Under the pieces are notes generated by a model. That model ran no database searches. It was not told where the DNA came from and saw only the letters and a list, made by a program, of their open reading frames with translations. From Lepeophtheirus salmonis (Eukaryota; Arthropoda; Copepoda; Siphonostomatoida; Caligidae), in the NCBI RefSeq assembly GCF_016086655.4, contig NC_052133.2, forward strand, positions 12,980,301 to 13,044,300: a stretch of DNA of 64,000 bases, in the 5' to 3' direction. Numbering within the stretch: the first letter of the stretch is position 1; every line of letters begins with the position of its first letter. This document shows positions 1 to 12,679 of this stretch, one piece after another. Both the position numbers and the translations under genes were made by a program.

Positions 1-106
1 TTAAATAATGAATAAAAAGGAGGGAAAAAAAGCACACGCTACAACCATTTTTCCTTTTCTAATCACTAAACTTAGTTTTCCCTTTGCACAGATCCCTTAT
101 TTACAT
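1..106 (+). repeat. Dispersed repeat, copy 1 of 4
   Basis: The segment starting AATAATGAATAAAAAGG with AGCACACGCTACAACC recurs inverted at about 15931-16022 and 30096-30166, and in diverged direct form at about 59640-59730. All share a run of ACAA..GCACAC..ACCG/ATTTTTCC and a later TTTACACA-type motif. No coding potential; family unknown. Confidence 0.6.
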
Positions 107-2650
107 ATATCCCAAAAACTTAATGTGTTAGAGAAAATATGAGACCAGATTTGAATGTATCACTCTTTAAATTGGTGTCAAACTGTTCTTAAATTCCATG
201 ACAGATATTTTTTGTCTTTTTGTAGATTAGTGTAATAAACACAAGAAGAGCCTTAAGATTATGGACACTAAATAACAATATGGACATGAAATGAACACAA
301 TTTATATTCGAGGACTTGATAAAAAATATTATAGGAATTGGACTTGTGAGAAAAGATTTGAGACTCGCCTTGATCTTGCAGTATAAAGACTTTTCTCACC
401 TTGGGCTCCCTGTAGTACCTGGAGAAATTTTTAATAGTCAAAGTATTCTATTTATTCTTATTTTTACACACTTAACCTTGATTATAAGATCTAGGATAAA
501 CATATTTCCATAACAATCAATATTTATTGCGTCTGTCCCTTTTTTCCCCGACTTATTTATCCCTGGCATGCATATTGAGCCAAATAAACTCCATTCATGC
601 TTTCCATTCATTTTTAAACGCCTAAACGCTAGTACATAGAAACAAAATTGAATAATTAATAGAAAAATCTTTCAACAGCGTTCTTTTATTTGCTCCATCT
701 TTTACCTAAGAATCAAAGCTTGAACCAAGTGGCACATATTCTGTTCAGCTGCTCTTTTTTGAAAATATTCTGTTCAGGCGTTCGTATCTTTTTGTTCATT
801 TTTAAACAAAACAAAGTCCCTATGATCAATTTTTTCCCAAACTTAATCAGTTTCATAAATACAATTTCTCAACTAAGAGGCGCTGAGAGTAAAATGAATA
901 ACTCTACAGCCACGTAATAAGAATAAATGATTAACTGATGCGGTACCTCAAAATTGAGGAAAGAGCTTTTTCCTAGCCTACTAAATTAGGAAAAAATTTA
1001 GTTCGTGGTCGTCGTTTTTATAAAAAGGTTAATGATTTTTATAGCCGTTTTTGTAGACCAAAAAAACTGTTTTCTTCTTAGAATAAAATTGTAGTTAAAA
1101 ACTTATCCAATGTAGGATCCCAATTGAGAGCAAAGATGATATCTATTATATGTGAGAATTACGTTGAAATTAGCTATAATAAAAAAGTTATAACCCATTG
1201 TCGATTTGTGAGAACTCAATTTGGAACAGATATCGTTTTATTGACTTGTGATAACTCAGTTATTTCAGGTATTTTAGGAAAAGAACTTGTCATTTCACTA
1301 CCCCAAAAAGGTCATGTTCACGATATGCGAATACTACAACAACGCAAATGAAGAGCAAAAGACATAACCACACAGTCGACCTCTTCTTTTTTGAATCCCA
1401 TAATGACCTGTCCGAAGGCACGAGTCCTCAAGGGCATATACATATAACTGCCTTCTGAATTGGCGAACTAGTACGCACAGTTGGAAGAAAACCAAATCCA
1501 TACATTGTTAAGTAACATACATTGGAAGAGACATGCAGTAAACCTCAAAGTTATTAAGGCACGAGTTGTCGTTGGGGACGGAATCAAGAAAATCAAAGTC
1601 ATACAAAAATTATCAACTATCCACACGCAACGAACGGTCTCTCTGAACTGAGTCTGCTACCCCAGCCAGCTATCAAAATCCAACTACATCACAAAATGGC
1701 AAAACGATATACAATGACCTGAAATCCCTATGGGCAGGTGCTACTGTCATGATCCACACCGTAGAGGCACAAACTTTTTTGAAAAGTAACCTTTTTATCT
1801 GTGAATGATGCACCTATATATTTTTATATTTCGACATTATTGTGCATTACCCAAAACCATAAGATATATTTTTGTATGCTCCATTTATAATGGAGTAAGT
1901 ACATTAATAGTTGCATAAAGCAGCAACGTATTTTTGTTGCTCGAGTGTTTATTGTAGTACCTATACAACTTTAAAGCAATATATAATCAATGTGTGTGTG
2001 ATGTTTTTGTGTATTAAGCTACATATTTATACTCAATTCGAAGATTTAATACAATACTTTTAATGAGTTTATAGTATAATTTCTTTTATATAACAAAGAT
2101 CCAATGTCCTATTTAAAGCAAGCAATTATACCGAGGCACTTTTCCTGATGCCACTGTTATACATTTTTTACTTACATATAGCCATGTTTAAGTCTATTTA
2201 ATATTATTATTTTTCGTAACTAAATATGGCAACAATTATTTATTTAATCCAACTATTAAATTGATAAATTGATAGTTCTTGAAATTTCTTTTCTTTTCTA
2301 TAACATACAATTATAATTTAATACTAAAGTTTTTACAAGTCAAGAAAAATAAAATACACGTTTTAAAGGAAAAATCATTTTGTAGACTTGTAATATCTCG
2401 ATAAATTTGCAATGACAACAAACGGGTTATATTAATTGATATTTAGCAAGAATATTTAGCATCGAATGGATGTTCCATATAAGTAATGGCAAAATTGGTA
2501 ATTATAGTGAATATAGTTTAAAAGCTATTATTAAATTAAAAAGTCCAAATTCTTATTTTCTCTCGATGAGAAGTGGTGAAAACGAGTTATCACAAGTCAA
2601 CAAAATAGTGATTAATTTTTATAATTCATTAGTAGTTGTCCTGTGACACT
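107..2650. other. Intergenic, AT-rich; one unidentified short frame
   Basis: No recognisable gene. A 75-codon frame at 1124-1351 (plus) reads as polar, protein-like sequence (ending VHDMRILQQRK) and lies in a slightly less AT-rich stretch that continues to about 1770. It resembles no family I can name and may be a transposon remnant. The remaining sequence is AT-rich and featureless. Confidence 0.4.
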
Positions 2651-2887
2651 ATGTCTACTGACAGCAGGAATATCATCATTCAAACTGATGTGGCATTTGA
2701 TAAATATGTTAAATATTCCTTCGATAATATTTTAGATATTGTTGGCTCTTTTGGACGATGGCAAATCTGTGCCCTACTCCTCTCTACTTTGTCAGGATTC
2801 ATTTGTGCATTCAATCATTTGGGTGGACTTTTCCTGGCATATACACCTGATACATTCTACTGCGAAGAAAGGCATGTCACAGGGCAG
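2651..2887 (+). CDS. SLC22-like gene, exon 1 (N-terminus and TM1)
   Basis: The ATG at 2651 opens a 79-codon exon ending in CAG before GTAAAT, phase 0. Residues 24-40 (FDNILDIVGSFGRWQIC) match the conserved SLC22 start in which an amphipathic helix leads into TM1. The hydrophobic stretch after it is TM1, and TPDTFYC begins the extracellular loop that in the family carries conserved cysteines. An upstream in-frame TTG at 2636 would add five residues; ATG is preferred. No TATA box stands out. Confidence 0.82.
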
Positions 2888-4089
2888 GTAAATTATTCTT
2901 TTTACACCATTTAAGGCCACACTTTTGAGAGCTGTTTAGTAGGTTTTTTTTGTACCTAGGTGGAACTTTGTGCTACTTCATCTTTTTTTTTTTTAAGTTC
3001 CTTATTTTTTTACATGATTTTTAAAACTTGGAATTGTAAATTTAATAAAAATAGCAAATCTTTTATACAAAATCTAAAATATCACCTGGTAAGGAAGACC
3101 TCGCACTTCTAAATTTATAAAGAATACATGTTTTTTATTATAATAAAATTGATATTCTATTGAATGGGGCTGTTTTTAGTAGATTTAAGAACCGAATCTT
3201 TCAACTTATTAGCCCCCTTATGCAAGTTTAAAAAAAAACTATTCCTCGATCCAATCTGCCTTCTATGTACTTGTAAGTTTTTAAGAACTCTTGGCATCTC
3301 CAATTCCTTGAGGTAGGTCAAATTAATATTTTTATTTTTATTGAACATCTCACCTACATAACTAATTTTTTTTGACATATCATACACAAAGTCTGGTTGA
3401 GGATATTTATCTTCAAAGACATCTCCTTAAGGGGATGTTATTCCCCAAAAGTGATTAATTTGCCCAATGGCTCCCAATAATTTGACTGGGCCTTGGCTCT
3501 GAATCTCTATTATTGAAACACTGTCAACAACAGCTCTTCCTTTAAGAAGCATCCCCAAAAAGGTGAAATCATCCCAAAAATTCTTTTGAGCCATGAAAAT
3601 AGTGTAATTTTTGAAAAATATCCCACAGTAAGTTTTTCCAGACCATCATACTCCTTAAGACAACTTATTCATAACTCGAATCTATTTATTATTGAATATT
3701 AATATTTTTACAAGAAGCTACTAGCAAATATGAAATGTGTTTAAACAGTACCGTAGCTAAAAGTAAGTGCTAGGAGGCTGTGTCCCTCCAAAACGATATT
3801 GATGCTCCCTAGCTTAATTATAAATAGAAGCAAAATTTAAATTATAGTCCCCTAAAACATGTAGAATTATTAACCCGATTAAATTTAGCAATCCTTTATT
3901 CTTTAGTATGTCCTACACCTATAACTGCATCAAAGTTATAAGTAATATTTTTTAAATAAATTTAGGTATTTTTTTAAAATTATAAAATAAGGCTATTAAA
4001 ACGGTTTTAGGTAATTTTGGCATTGTACGGTAGAATGATTGTGGTAAAAAAGTTGGGGTAATATCGTAGAGTGGTAAAACCGTGGTTTG

Positions 4090-4420
4090 TAAGCGCCAAA
4101 GACCCTTTCTAATATGTGAATCTGCCGGTGTTATGCAGGTGAAAAGCTGGGCTGCAAGGTATGTTAAATTTCTTTGCCGCCACCTTCCTGAGCATCAAGG
4201 AACCGGCCGTAGTGTATTATATGATATTAAAATAAGTCTTTTATGCACAGGGATGCGGGTGTGTTGGAATTTGTTTATCATTCAGTAGTTTGATTGCCAG
4301 AATATTACATAATTACAACGATCATTGATGCTTAGAAATCCCACCCTGTGAAGTTTAAACACCCCTGGGACCAAATACTTTACCTGTACAACCTGAGGGC
4401 TGGAGTATATCATACACTTT
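4090..4420. repeat. Approximately 110-bp unit repeat family, mixed orientations
   Basis: Recognisable unit parts include CACCTTCCTGAGCATCAAGG (inverted sense) at about 4182-4201 and CTGTACAACCTGAGGG (direct sense) near 4385. The same motifs recur at 6190-6440, 29690-29870 and, as an array, at 55185-56520. Non-coding. Confidence 0.55.
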
Positions 4421-4556
4421 TATAAGGAGTACTTGATGCTTATAAAAAAGGTGACGTTGGAGTACTAGATTGGGATCCATCACTTCTCATGTTTTGGGAA
4501 GCTGCTGCACTGGAATATTTATAATCATATTTTGTTTTATATTATACAGGGTGACT

Positions 4557-5260
4557 TCTCAAAAATTAGAATATTTTAAATACCTTTTTCACTTCAACGT
4601 ATCTTTATTTTTTGCCATTTTTATGTCAAACTTTTGACGCAAAAGTTGGTAATTTAACAACTTTCTAAATTTTTTATGCAATATATGCCCTTCCATTCTG
4701 AATGGAAGCTTCAATACGGGGAAAAGCTTAAGCAAAGCTTGGCTTGATGAAGTCCGAGGACAAGTTGTTCCACTCCTCCATGATCACGGTCTTCAAGGCA
4801 TAGACATTCGGGTGATAAATCTTGTTCATCTTGCCCTCCAAGACAAACCTAACAGCGAAGTCCAGGGGGTTCACTTCAGGTGAAGACGAAGGCCAGAAGT
4901 GAGCCATGTTATCCCTGCAGAAATGTCACACCTCCTTGGATGTTTGTGCCGGGGCGCCGTCTTAGGTAAACACATCGTTGCCCCTAGAGAACTTGTTCTT
5001 CAACCATGGTAAGACATGGTAACTGAGGACCTTGTAGTAAACGTCTGTGTTCACTTTTTCGTTGGTCTTGAAGTAGTATGGAGGCATCTTGCTACCGTCA
5101 GATAGAACGACGCGGAGGACTATGACCTTAGCTGGATGTTTGGAGTTGAATTACGAAAACAAAACAATGGGACCTTTTTTCTTTTTATTTCTAATGGCGT
5201 CAAGTACAAAATTGTCAGACTTTTAGAACTGAGGCTAGACGGCCTCAAAGAGGATTCTAA
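4557..5260 (-). mobile_element. IS630/Tc1/mariner transposase relic
   Basis: Read on the minus strand, about 5230 to 4683 gives a decayed DDE transposase. It shows a VLSDGSKMPPYYF segment, DGAPAQTS (second catalytic Asp), SPEVNPLDF (around the third catalytic position) and HPNVYALKTVIMEEWNNLS near the C-terminus, interrupted by stops. A TA-flanked end CAGGGTGACTTCTC begins at 4557. The same word CAGGGTGAC recurs at 5269 in the same orientation, so it is not the opposing inverted end. The N-terminal DNA-binding part is absent. Confidence 0.75.
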
Positions 5261-6189
5261 TGAACCTACAGGGTGACTTTATAGCTGAGATACAACAGGC
5301 AGGAAGGACTAAGGGTAACTTCGAACATCTACTATAAAAACATAAAAAGATGGAGGCAAGCCTACCAGTGAATCAACATTTCGTGGCAAAATTATCGGTC
5401 ACAATTAAAACATTTCAAAAATAAATATATCAAAATCATATTTCAAACCCAAATAAAAATCCTAATCATGGCACTGGCCCAGCCTAGAATTAAGAGTACC
5501 CCTCCTTGTAAATAAGTCTAGTTATTGGACTTTGTTTTAGTCAGTTGAACAAAAATCTTTGAATACAAAGGTAATTTTTATTAATTGAGATTGTATTAAT
5601 TAGTAATTTGATTGTTGTTGAAAGTTGTCAAAAATATATTTCAGTAGTCATATGCGTCACAAAATCATTCATACAGTTTATTATCGATCTTAGAATGACA
5701 TGACATGACAGATTTTTTCATGTGTTGATAAATTTGTAAGAAACTTTTAATTTTGAATACAAATTTGGGAGCAAAATGTAACTATCAACCACAGTGGAGC
5801 TAAAGTTTCTATATTGCAAGTCGAAGTAGACTACAGAGGCATTGTTGTGTGGTTCTTTTTTTAAAACTGAGGCCGATGGTCCAGTCCAGTCACACTTTTC
5901 GATTCTTAAAGAAGGTAAAATCGATACCTCGTGACGTCATTTAGGGTATTTTCTCTTTTTTTTAATTATTCTATTATATAATATAAAATAATTTTTATAA
6001 CTAAGTAAAAATATTATATGTTCGTATTATAATGGATTATAACGTAAACATAAATATATTTTGTAAAATATCTTCAATGCTCATAATGCATATCTCTTAT
6101 ACCGGGCCAAATGTAATTATGTACCCATTTTAACACACAAAGTATTGAAGTTCATGGCAAGATCCTGGGCGAATTACAATACAAGCTTA

Positions 6190-6440
6190 TTACCTATTAA
6201 TCCGTCCTCAGAATGGATGGTGAGTTCCAGGCAGTGGTGGTAGCTGTTGCAGACCCTCTGTTGGGCCCAAGGCATGGTAAATATCCCTGAAGGCGCTTAC
6301 CTGAGCATCAAAGAACCTTTCCAATATAACAAAACACAGCTCGGCCTACGGATAGCGCAGGTGAACAGCTAGGGCCCAAGGCAAGTTATAATCTTCCAAA
6401 CTTCATACAATGTTAATGGGATTTCGCACTCCCTCCTTGG
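6190..6440 (-). repeat. Approximately 110-bp unit repeat family (inverted orientation)
   Basis: At least two units are visible: TTGGGCCCAAGGCATGG near 6261 with TGAGCATCAAAGAACC near 6302, and GGGCCCAAGGCAAGTTA near 6371. The family recurs at 4.1, 29.7 and 55.2-56.5 kb. Confidence 0.55.
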
Positions 6441-7081
6441 CCCAAGCAACGTCGTGTAACCCATTTCAAGTGTGATAATTTTTTTTGCAGAATAAGAGTG
6501 AAAAAAACTACACATATTTAATTTCAACGTATCTTATAAAATGAATAAATGTAAGATCTCCCGAGGAAATAAGTATTTCCTATTAATCTTTTTGAGGATC
6601 CAGAAAAAAATTCGAGTACCCAAACCTTGTGTCTGGTCTCAGATATGGGATATTTTTGGATAATACAAATTTAATTATATTGTACCGGCTCCAAGACCCG
6701 TCCTATCTTTTGTATGAACTAAACCTCCAGTTAGTCTTTGACACATATTTATATCTGAAAGCTTCAACAATTAGCAACATTTTACTTTATGATAACCATA
6801 AATTGTTATAAAATATAAACATTTTGAAAGTGCTGGAGTATGGCTCGTAGAAACTTGCTAGAAATTAAAAAAACATCAACTTATTAAGTGTAACAACTAG
6901 CCCTATTCTCTACCTAATGCTTCATGAATGATAATCAAAGGTATCTAGATTCATCAAATTTATTAGTATTTTTCTTCAATTTCCTTTTGGACAATTGTTT
7001 GTGTACGGATTCAATGAACACTTATTGAATAATTTTAGTGACAAATTTCGTTTTTATATTATTAAAATGAAATCCACTTAG

Positions 7082-7593
7082 ATAGTTGTGGCAACATTGG
7101 TTGGAGGATTTTGCTCCGATCATTTTGGAAGACGTACCACACTCCTCGGATCTTCTCTACTCCACTGCATTGCCAGCTTCATCACAGCTTTTAGCAATGA
7201 CTACAACCTATCTATAATGATTCGATTCCTTGTTGGAGGATCTGCACATCTGATGTGGTCAAGCATATTTGTTCTCATTATAGAGTCTGTGAATATTGAA
7301 ATGAGATCTTTAGCTGGACTCCACATGAACATGGCTTGGAATTTTGGAAGTCTGGTCATGGTGGGTATTTGCTATGCCTTACGTGATTGGAGGAATATTC
7401 AAATCGCATTTGCATCAATAGCGCTCCTCTCAACTTTGCACCTTTGGGTATGTGAATCTCCACGATGGCTTCTGAAAAATAGATAAATAAAGGAAGCTGA
7501 TAAGTCTCTCAGAAGGATTGCTGCCTTTAATGGTGTGGATTTGGAGTCCACAGAGTACTTGCGGATATTTGAGGATCTCGCAAGACATGCCAT
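7082..7593 (+). CDS. SLC22-like gene, MFS core exon with premature stop
   Basis: The exon starts after CTTAG (phase 0) and ends before GTAAGA. The open part reads VGGFCSDHFGRR, the MFS loop between TM2 and TM3. Hydrophobic helices corresponding to TM3-TM6 follow, and then CESPRWLLKNR, the signature at the start of the central cytoplasmic loop. Directly after NR a TAA (7484-7486) interrupts the frame. Beyond it the same frame continues with family-like charged sequence (KEADKSLRRIAAFNGVD) to the donor. This shows a single nonsense lesion rather than the gene's true end. Confidence 0.85.
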
Positions 7594-7695
7594 GTAAGAT
7601 AAATGATGTATTTATGATTAAACTACTTCCAAAGATATAACTAAATATAAAAGTTTATAAATATCCAATTTTTTTCATTTAAAAAACTATTTTAG

Positions 7696-7959
7696 GAACT
7701 CAATCAAGGAAGAAGATGAAGATAAGAGTAATACAAACTCAGGAGTGAGTCTGTTCAAAAAGGTTCTTCTGTTAATGGAAGATGGAGAAACTCGTAGGAG
7801 ATTCCTTGTACTTATGATACCCTTTTTTGCATAGGAAAATCTAGCTATGGAATCCATTTTCCTGCCAAACTCATCCCATTTAATATTTTCCTCGTATGTG
7901 TCTATAAGAGTGTCCTGGTACCTCTTGTAGCCTTAGTCGGCTTCTTCATATTTAAAAAG
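7696..7959 (+). CDS. SLC22-like gene, cytoplasmic-loop and TM7-8 exon with frameshift
   Basis: The acceptor TTTTAG at 7691-7695 rejoins the split Met codon of the previous exon. The first half encodes an acidic linker (IKEEDEDKSN) and then RRRFLVLMIPFFA, the run into TM7. The frame stops at TAG 7832-7834. In a shifted frame from 7834 the sequence continues as SSYGIHFPAKLIPFN, the family's conserved YGL-type motif after TM7, followed by a hydrophobic helix and FKK just before GTACGT. A small indel at about 7830-7836 therefore breaks the gene. Confidence 0.75.
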
Positions 7960-9129
7960 GTACGTATGCGTATGATTCGCGCCAAGGGACTATTCCTCCC
8001 CATTTGCAAAGATATTCCGTCGCTGATGATGTGTATATAATCATGTAGGTATCAATACAAAACCTCCTGGTGAATAAAACACTTTACAACAATTCCCTGA
8101 GGACAATCCTCCTCACCCTAAAAACTAAAAATTAAGGCAGCATTCCCTTATTTAATGGATTATTTAATCAAATATCCCTAGTAAAGTCAAATTCGTACTA
8201 TTTGGTTCCATATACCAATCAAATATTGAATTTTTAATGGAAATTTATTATTGGTAACTCTTGTTATTATACCTATAATTAGTACTCGGTATAAATAATA
8301 CGGAGTAACAAGATACCCAGTTAAGTACTTACATAATAATAATTTTGACCATTGGAAAATATAACCAAATTACTGTGATTTGATTAATGGCTTTTTATTA
8401 ATGTAATCTTCACGTGAAATCAGCCTGAAAGTCAAGTATATTTTTTTTAAGCTTTAAAGAGCATAAAATAATTATGGGACACACTGTCTCCTATTAAGTA
8501 TAAGGGGAAGGACTCACGGGGAGGTCTGAGGGATAAGGCCAGATGAGATCACATCTTATTATGTATAACACTAGAAATTTATCTTGACCTCATCCCTCAC
8601 TCCACGGATCGACTCCGAGTCCTTCCACCTGATACTACTTACGAAACAAACTCTCTATCTCCTCCACATAATGAGACCTTCCATCTACTCTGATAATCCT
8701 TCAATGTGCTAATGGGCCCAATATTTCAAAAATTTGAGATCCTTTGCCTATTTCAATAATATATTCTTTGCGTCACTTCGCTTTAATTCACTTACCAAGG
8801 ATATTTCCCTATTAATTAAAAAAGTTGCGATAATGAAATTTCAACTTTTCTCTGTCACAGTTTCCAATTTTGAGATATAAAGGGATATGCGAGAAAACTT
8901 TTACGGTGCGCCCTAATTAAGTAAGTAACCCAAAAGAGTGTCGAAATATCTCGGAAATGTTCATCATGTCCTGAGGGAGAAATAATCTTCAAGTGGGACG
9001 CATACTGAGTGCACTTAAGAAAGATCTTGCTTCAAGAGCCCTAAATAGTAAGATTATAATAGATTTAAAGCCGATTGAGGGCGATCATTCTCCTAAGCAG
9101 CACTAAACACTAAAACTGAACCTTTCAAT

Positions 9130-12120
9130 TCTTCAGGGTATTCACGTTTGTCCAGGTTCCGAAAATATAATGGTAATTGTGCTATAGTCCTTAATAAGGA
9201 GCCAGATGTTGGTGTTGTTTTTTCTCACGTAGAAGAGGAATATATAAGTAGGAAATCAGATGAAAATTGCAGTGGTCTCAAAGGAATTGTGAGGAGCCTA
9301 AAAGCTCAGTGAAGAGATGCTTCTAGAAATCCGGTTCTTTATGAGAAAAATGTTACCATTCATTCGCCTAATAAAGATGTGAGTAACGAAAAAATTAATT
9401 CTATTTTTGAGAAATATGGAACTATTGTTAACCAAGCCAAAGCAAGTTTCTTTCATAATGGAAGATTATAGAAGCTAAGGAATGGGAACTTTGTTTGAGT
9501 TTAGTCCTGAAGTCTGAGATGATGGATTTTCTTCCCATAAAGGGTTTCAAGACCCAAATCAGTTATCCAGGTCAGCCCATAACATGTGTTAGATGCTCTA
9601 TGCCAGTTCAATTTGCAAAAAGTTGTCCAAATAGCTATGTAAAATGGTCAAAGTTCGTGAAACTAATAGGTAAGAAAATTTGTCAAGAGAAAGAGAGTAA
9701 AGAGTTAGTTTAGGATAGAGTAATAGATCAAGAGTATAACTGTGAACTTTCAAAAACTAAAGGAGTCAAAACAGGATACATATCAAGTGATGGGGAGAAT
9801 CAAGAAGGAAGTCACTCACCAAGGAAGGATGATAAAGTCGTACAAGAGGAATTGTTTGCAACTGAAAAATAAACTAATAATGATGGATCTCAGGAAAATA
9901 GGGATTTTGGAAAAGTTGATGCATTAAATAGGAACCATTTAAAGATATTCCATTAGATTCGAATGAAAATATGAAACCGTTAAGAAAAGGAAACCTTTAT
10001 TTAATGTAGAACACACTATGACCTCACGTACAAGGTCAGAATCATCAGTTACAAAAAGATTTACTCCAGATACTAGTTTTTCCCAAAAGAATGGAGAAAC
10101 TCCCAAGAAAGTAAGGAGGAATTAATATCTGCCATCATTTAAACATTCAAAATACTTTTACAAAATACAAGAGGTGGAAGAGACAGAAAGACCAGACATC
10201 CTTTAAGTGAAAGACTTTGAAAGCAAAAACTTTCTACTATAATTTGTTTACAAGACGTAAGAACCAAGGTTCCTTGAACCTGTAAAAGTTCTTGTGGATT
10301 CTGTCTTCCCATGATTTTGATAATTTTTTTACTGTGTCTGATTCTTCTAGAGGCATTCTGTCACTGGTTTCTAAGAAATTGGAGAGTTCTTCTTTCTCCA
10401 AAGAATCAACCAAAAGATAGGGAACCATCAAGAAATGATTTCGAAGAAATAGGAAAATAACTGATATACCAAGGAAATATAAAAAATATTAAAGCATGTT
10501 TTGATTCTTTAAAGCAGATAATTTGGGGCAATCATTGCTGTGAATTTCCACATGCCATTGATTCTATGAAACACAGTCATATACTTCGGGCTTTTAAAAG
10601 GCTATTGCCAATGCGTTTTTTTAATCCTATAAGAGCCTTGCTGTATAATTGATCATATATAATCGAGATTAATGGTTGTGCAGGTAAGCCTATTCTTCTC
10701 CAAAAGAGCTGTAGGCAAGAATGTCCAGCCGCACCTTTGTTATATTTTACCGCATTTAAAGAATTTCTATAGCTCTACGAAGGAGATACAGGCCATTGGA
10801 ATTTCTTTAGAGAATTTGAAACATTTTTTTTGATACTTATGCATATGATGTCACATTATTTCTCGAAGGAAACACGGAACGTCAGTTTGTTGGTTTATAA
10901 GAAAGTAAGAGAATTGAGGAAATTGAGGATTCAGAAAAAGAGTTGAATTGTATGGTGCTGAAATAGTTCCTCTGGTTTTATATAAAGCAAATTCTCTGCT
11001 TTTTTAACTGAGAAGGCAATTAATGAAGGAAATTCGTGGCTGGAGACTCTTTTTTACTCAAAGTACATCCTTTCTCTCAAAAAGCAAAAAAAAAAAAAAA
11101 AAATTAAAGGAGTTGGACTAAATTTACTATCTTCTATTATACCCAAGATATACCAGATGATTTTTATTGACATAAAGAAACATCCCCTCTTGGAATGGAG
11201 AATTACTGTATCAGGTAATTACTCCCCTATAAACTAGGGTGAGAATATTTTTTTTTTTTTTTAACCTAAGCCATTTACTTTTCCCAAAAAAAAATAAAAA
11301 AATGAATGATTTTATTGTCAACATACTATACATGCTTCTGATGATGGGTGCTATTCTATCAAACAGATCAGTCAAGAAAATCTCATTTTCATGGTGTGTT
11401 ACTCATCTGGTTTTATAGTATGGAACGCCAACGTATGAGTCGAAACACTACCATATATATAATTCATTATAACGTAGCAAAGAAACATTTTGTCAACAAT
11501 ACAGAAGATCCGACCTGCCTTGAAAGTCTGACTATAGATAAATCTATTTTGACTGTTCAAGACCATACAAAATACCCTGATTGGTATTTGTGAAAGGTAC
11601 ATTTTGTGATATGTGGAAATTTTAGAAAACTATTAAGTCTCCCAAATCCTGGTATACAAAATAGAGAAATCTTTACTATATATTAATAACGACAAAGAAT
11701 TGATTGCGTAGTTTCAAATCTCGGCTGCCCTTGTTTCGTACAATACTACATGTAAAGAATGCGAGAAAACTTTTAACTCCTCCATACACGCTTTCGTAGA
11801 TTGCCCCAGTGTTTGAATTATAAAACTATTTATTTCCTTAAACCGAAAGGGACTAAATGGCCAAAAATCAAAATTCACAAAAGCACTGGTATTGTTTGGG
11901 CTTTCAAAACGATAGGGATCTCCCAGGAAAGACAAATGCATTTGAATTAGACACCTCTGGATCTAGATGGAAATATGGAGATGATGTTATTAGGTATTAT
12001 CCCTAAATGTCCGCAAAATATTTAGACTCTTTTAGGTGGATTGTAAGATCTTACAATGGTTTTAAAAAGAAGCAGTCTTACTATGGAGTCTGTTTGTACT
12101 TTTAATGGTCGATTGCTTCT
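9130..12120 (+). mobile_element. Non-LTR retrotransposon (LINE) relic inside the SLC22 intron
   Basis: Decayed parts of both LINE reading frames appear in order on the plus strand. A gag-like ORF1 runs from about 9151 to 10120, with a degenerate zinc knuckle CVRCSMPVQFAKSC at about 9584-9630. An endonuclease start follows (NTRGGRDRKTRHPLSERL then ICLQDVRTKVP, about 10160-10270). The reverse transcriptase palm (CRQECPAAPLLYF, about 10720-10775) leads to a catalytic box YAYDVTLFL at 10838-10864. A C-terminal cysteine-histidine segment CKECEKTFNSSIHAFVDC lies at about 11754-11810. Frames are broken by many stops and shifts. It may extend to a T-rich/A-rich stretch near 12360. The element is dead. 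Confidence 0.75.
10838..10849 (+). other. LINE reverse transcriptase catalytic box with altered residue
   Basis: The codons read Tyr-Ala-Tyr-Asp where active reverse transcriptases carry Tyr/Phe-Ala-Asp-Asp. Loss of the first Asp would abolish catalysis, consistent with the surrounding decay. Confidence 0.65.
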
Positions 12121-12460
12121 TATATTTTATTTTTATTTGCTCCTGTTTTTTTTTATATGCTTGTATATGTGTTCTCAATTCTGTTAGTTGAAGGATTTGA
12201 TTTAGTTATTTTTTAACAATAATATCTGTATAATGATTTGGTAGGTTTTTTTTTTTTTTTGAGAGGGATAAAACTAAAATGTTAATTTATTTGAACTTTT
12301 TATTGATCCTTCTTCCTTCATTTATTTCTTATGTAATTTGTGCATATAAAATGAAAACCTCGTTAAATAGAAAAATATCTCAGACAAGTCGACCATGTTG
12401 TCGGGGGATTTTGACCTAGAACCATATTTGAATGATCAAAGTTATATTATGTATCGTTAG

Positions 12461-12679
12461 GTTCAGCGAATACCATATTTATTATGCTGCTATGGCCTCA
12501 CTGGTGTCATTGGGGTTACTTTCATTTTCCTCCAATACGACGTATTTCGTTTAATTGTCTATGGAATTCTTCAGAGTCTTGTAGTAGCCTGTTTTTATTT
12601 TATTGATATCTACACTCCGGAAGTATTTCCAACCAATGTACGAAGCCAAGCTTTTTCCATCCTTGATTGCTGGAGTAAG
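12461..12679 (+). CDS. SLC22-like gene, TM9-TM11 exon
   Basis: The exon is open throughout, starts after ATCGTTAG and ends AAG before GTAAAG, phase 0 at both sides. It encodes two hydrophobic helices and then IYTPEVFPTNVRSQAFS, matching the family consensus in which YTxExxPTxxRN follows TM10. No lesion is seen here. It is separated from the preceding exon by a 4.5-kb intron that holds a LINE relic. Confidence 0.85.

Noticed and set aside
11399..11941. Minus-strand frames of 67 and 75 codons
   Set aside because: They lie within the plus-strand LINE relic, whose C-terminal cysteine-histidine motif overlaps one of them.
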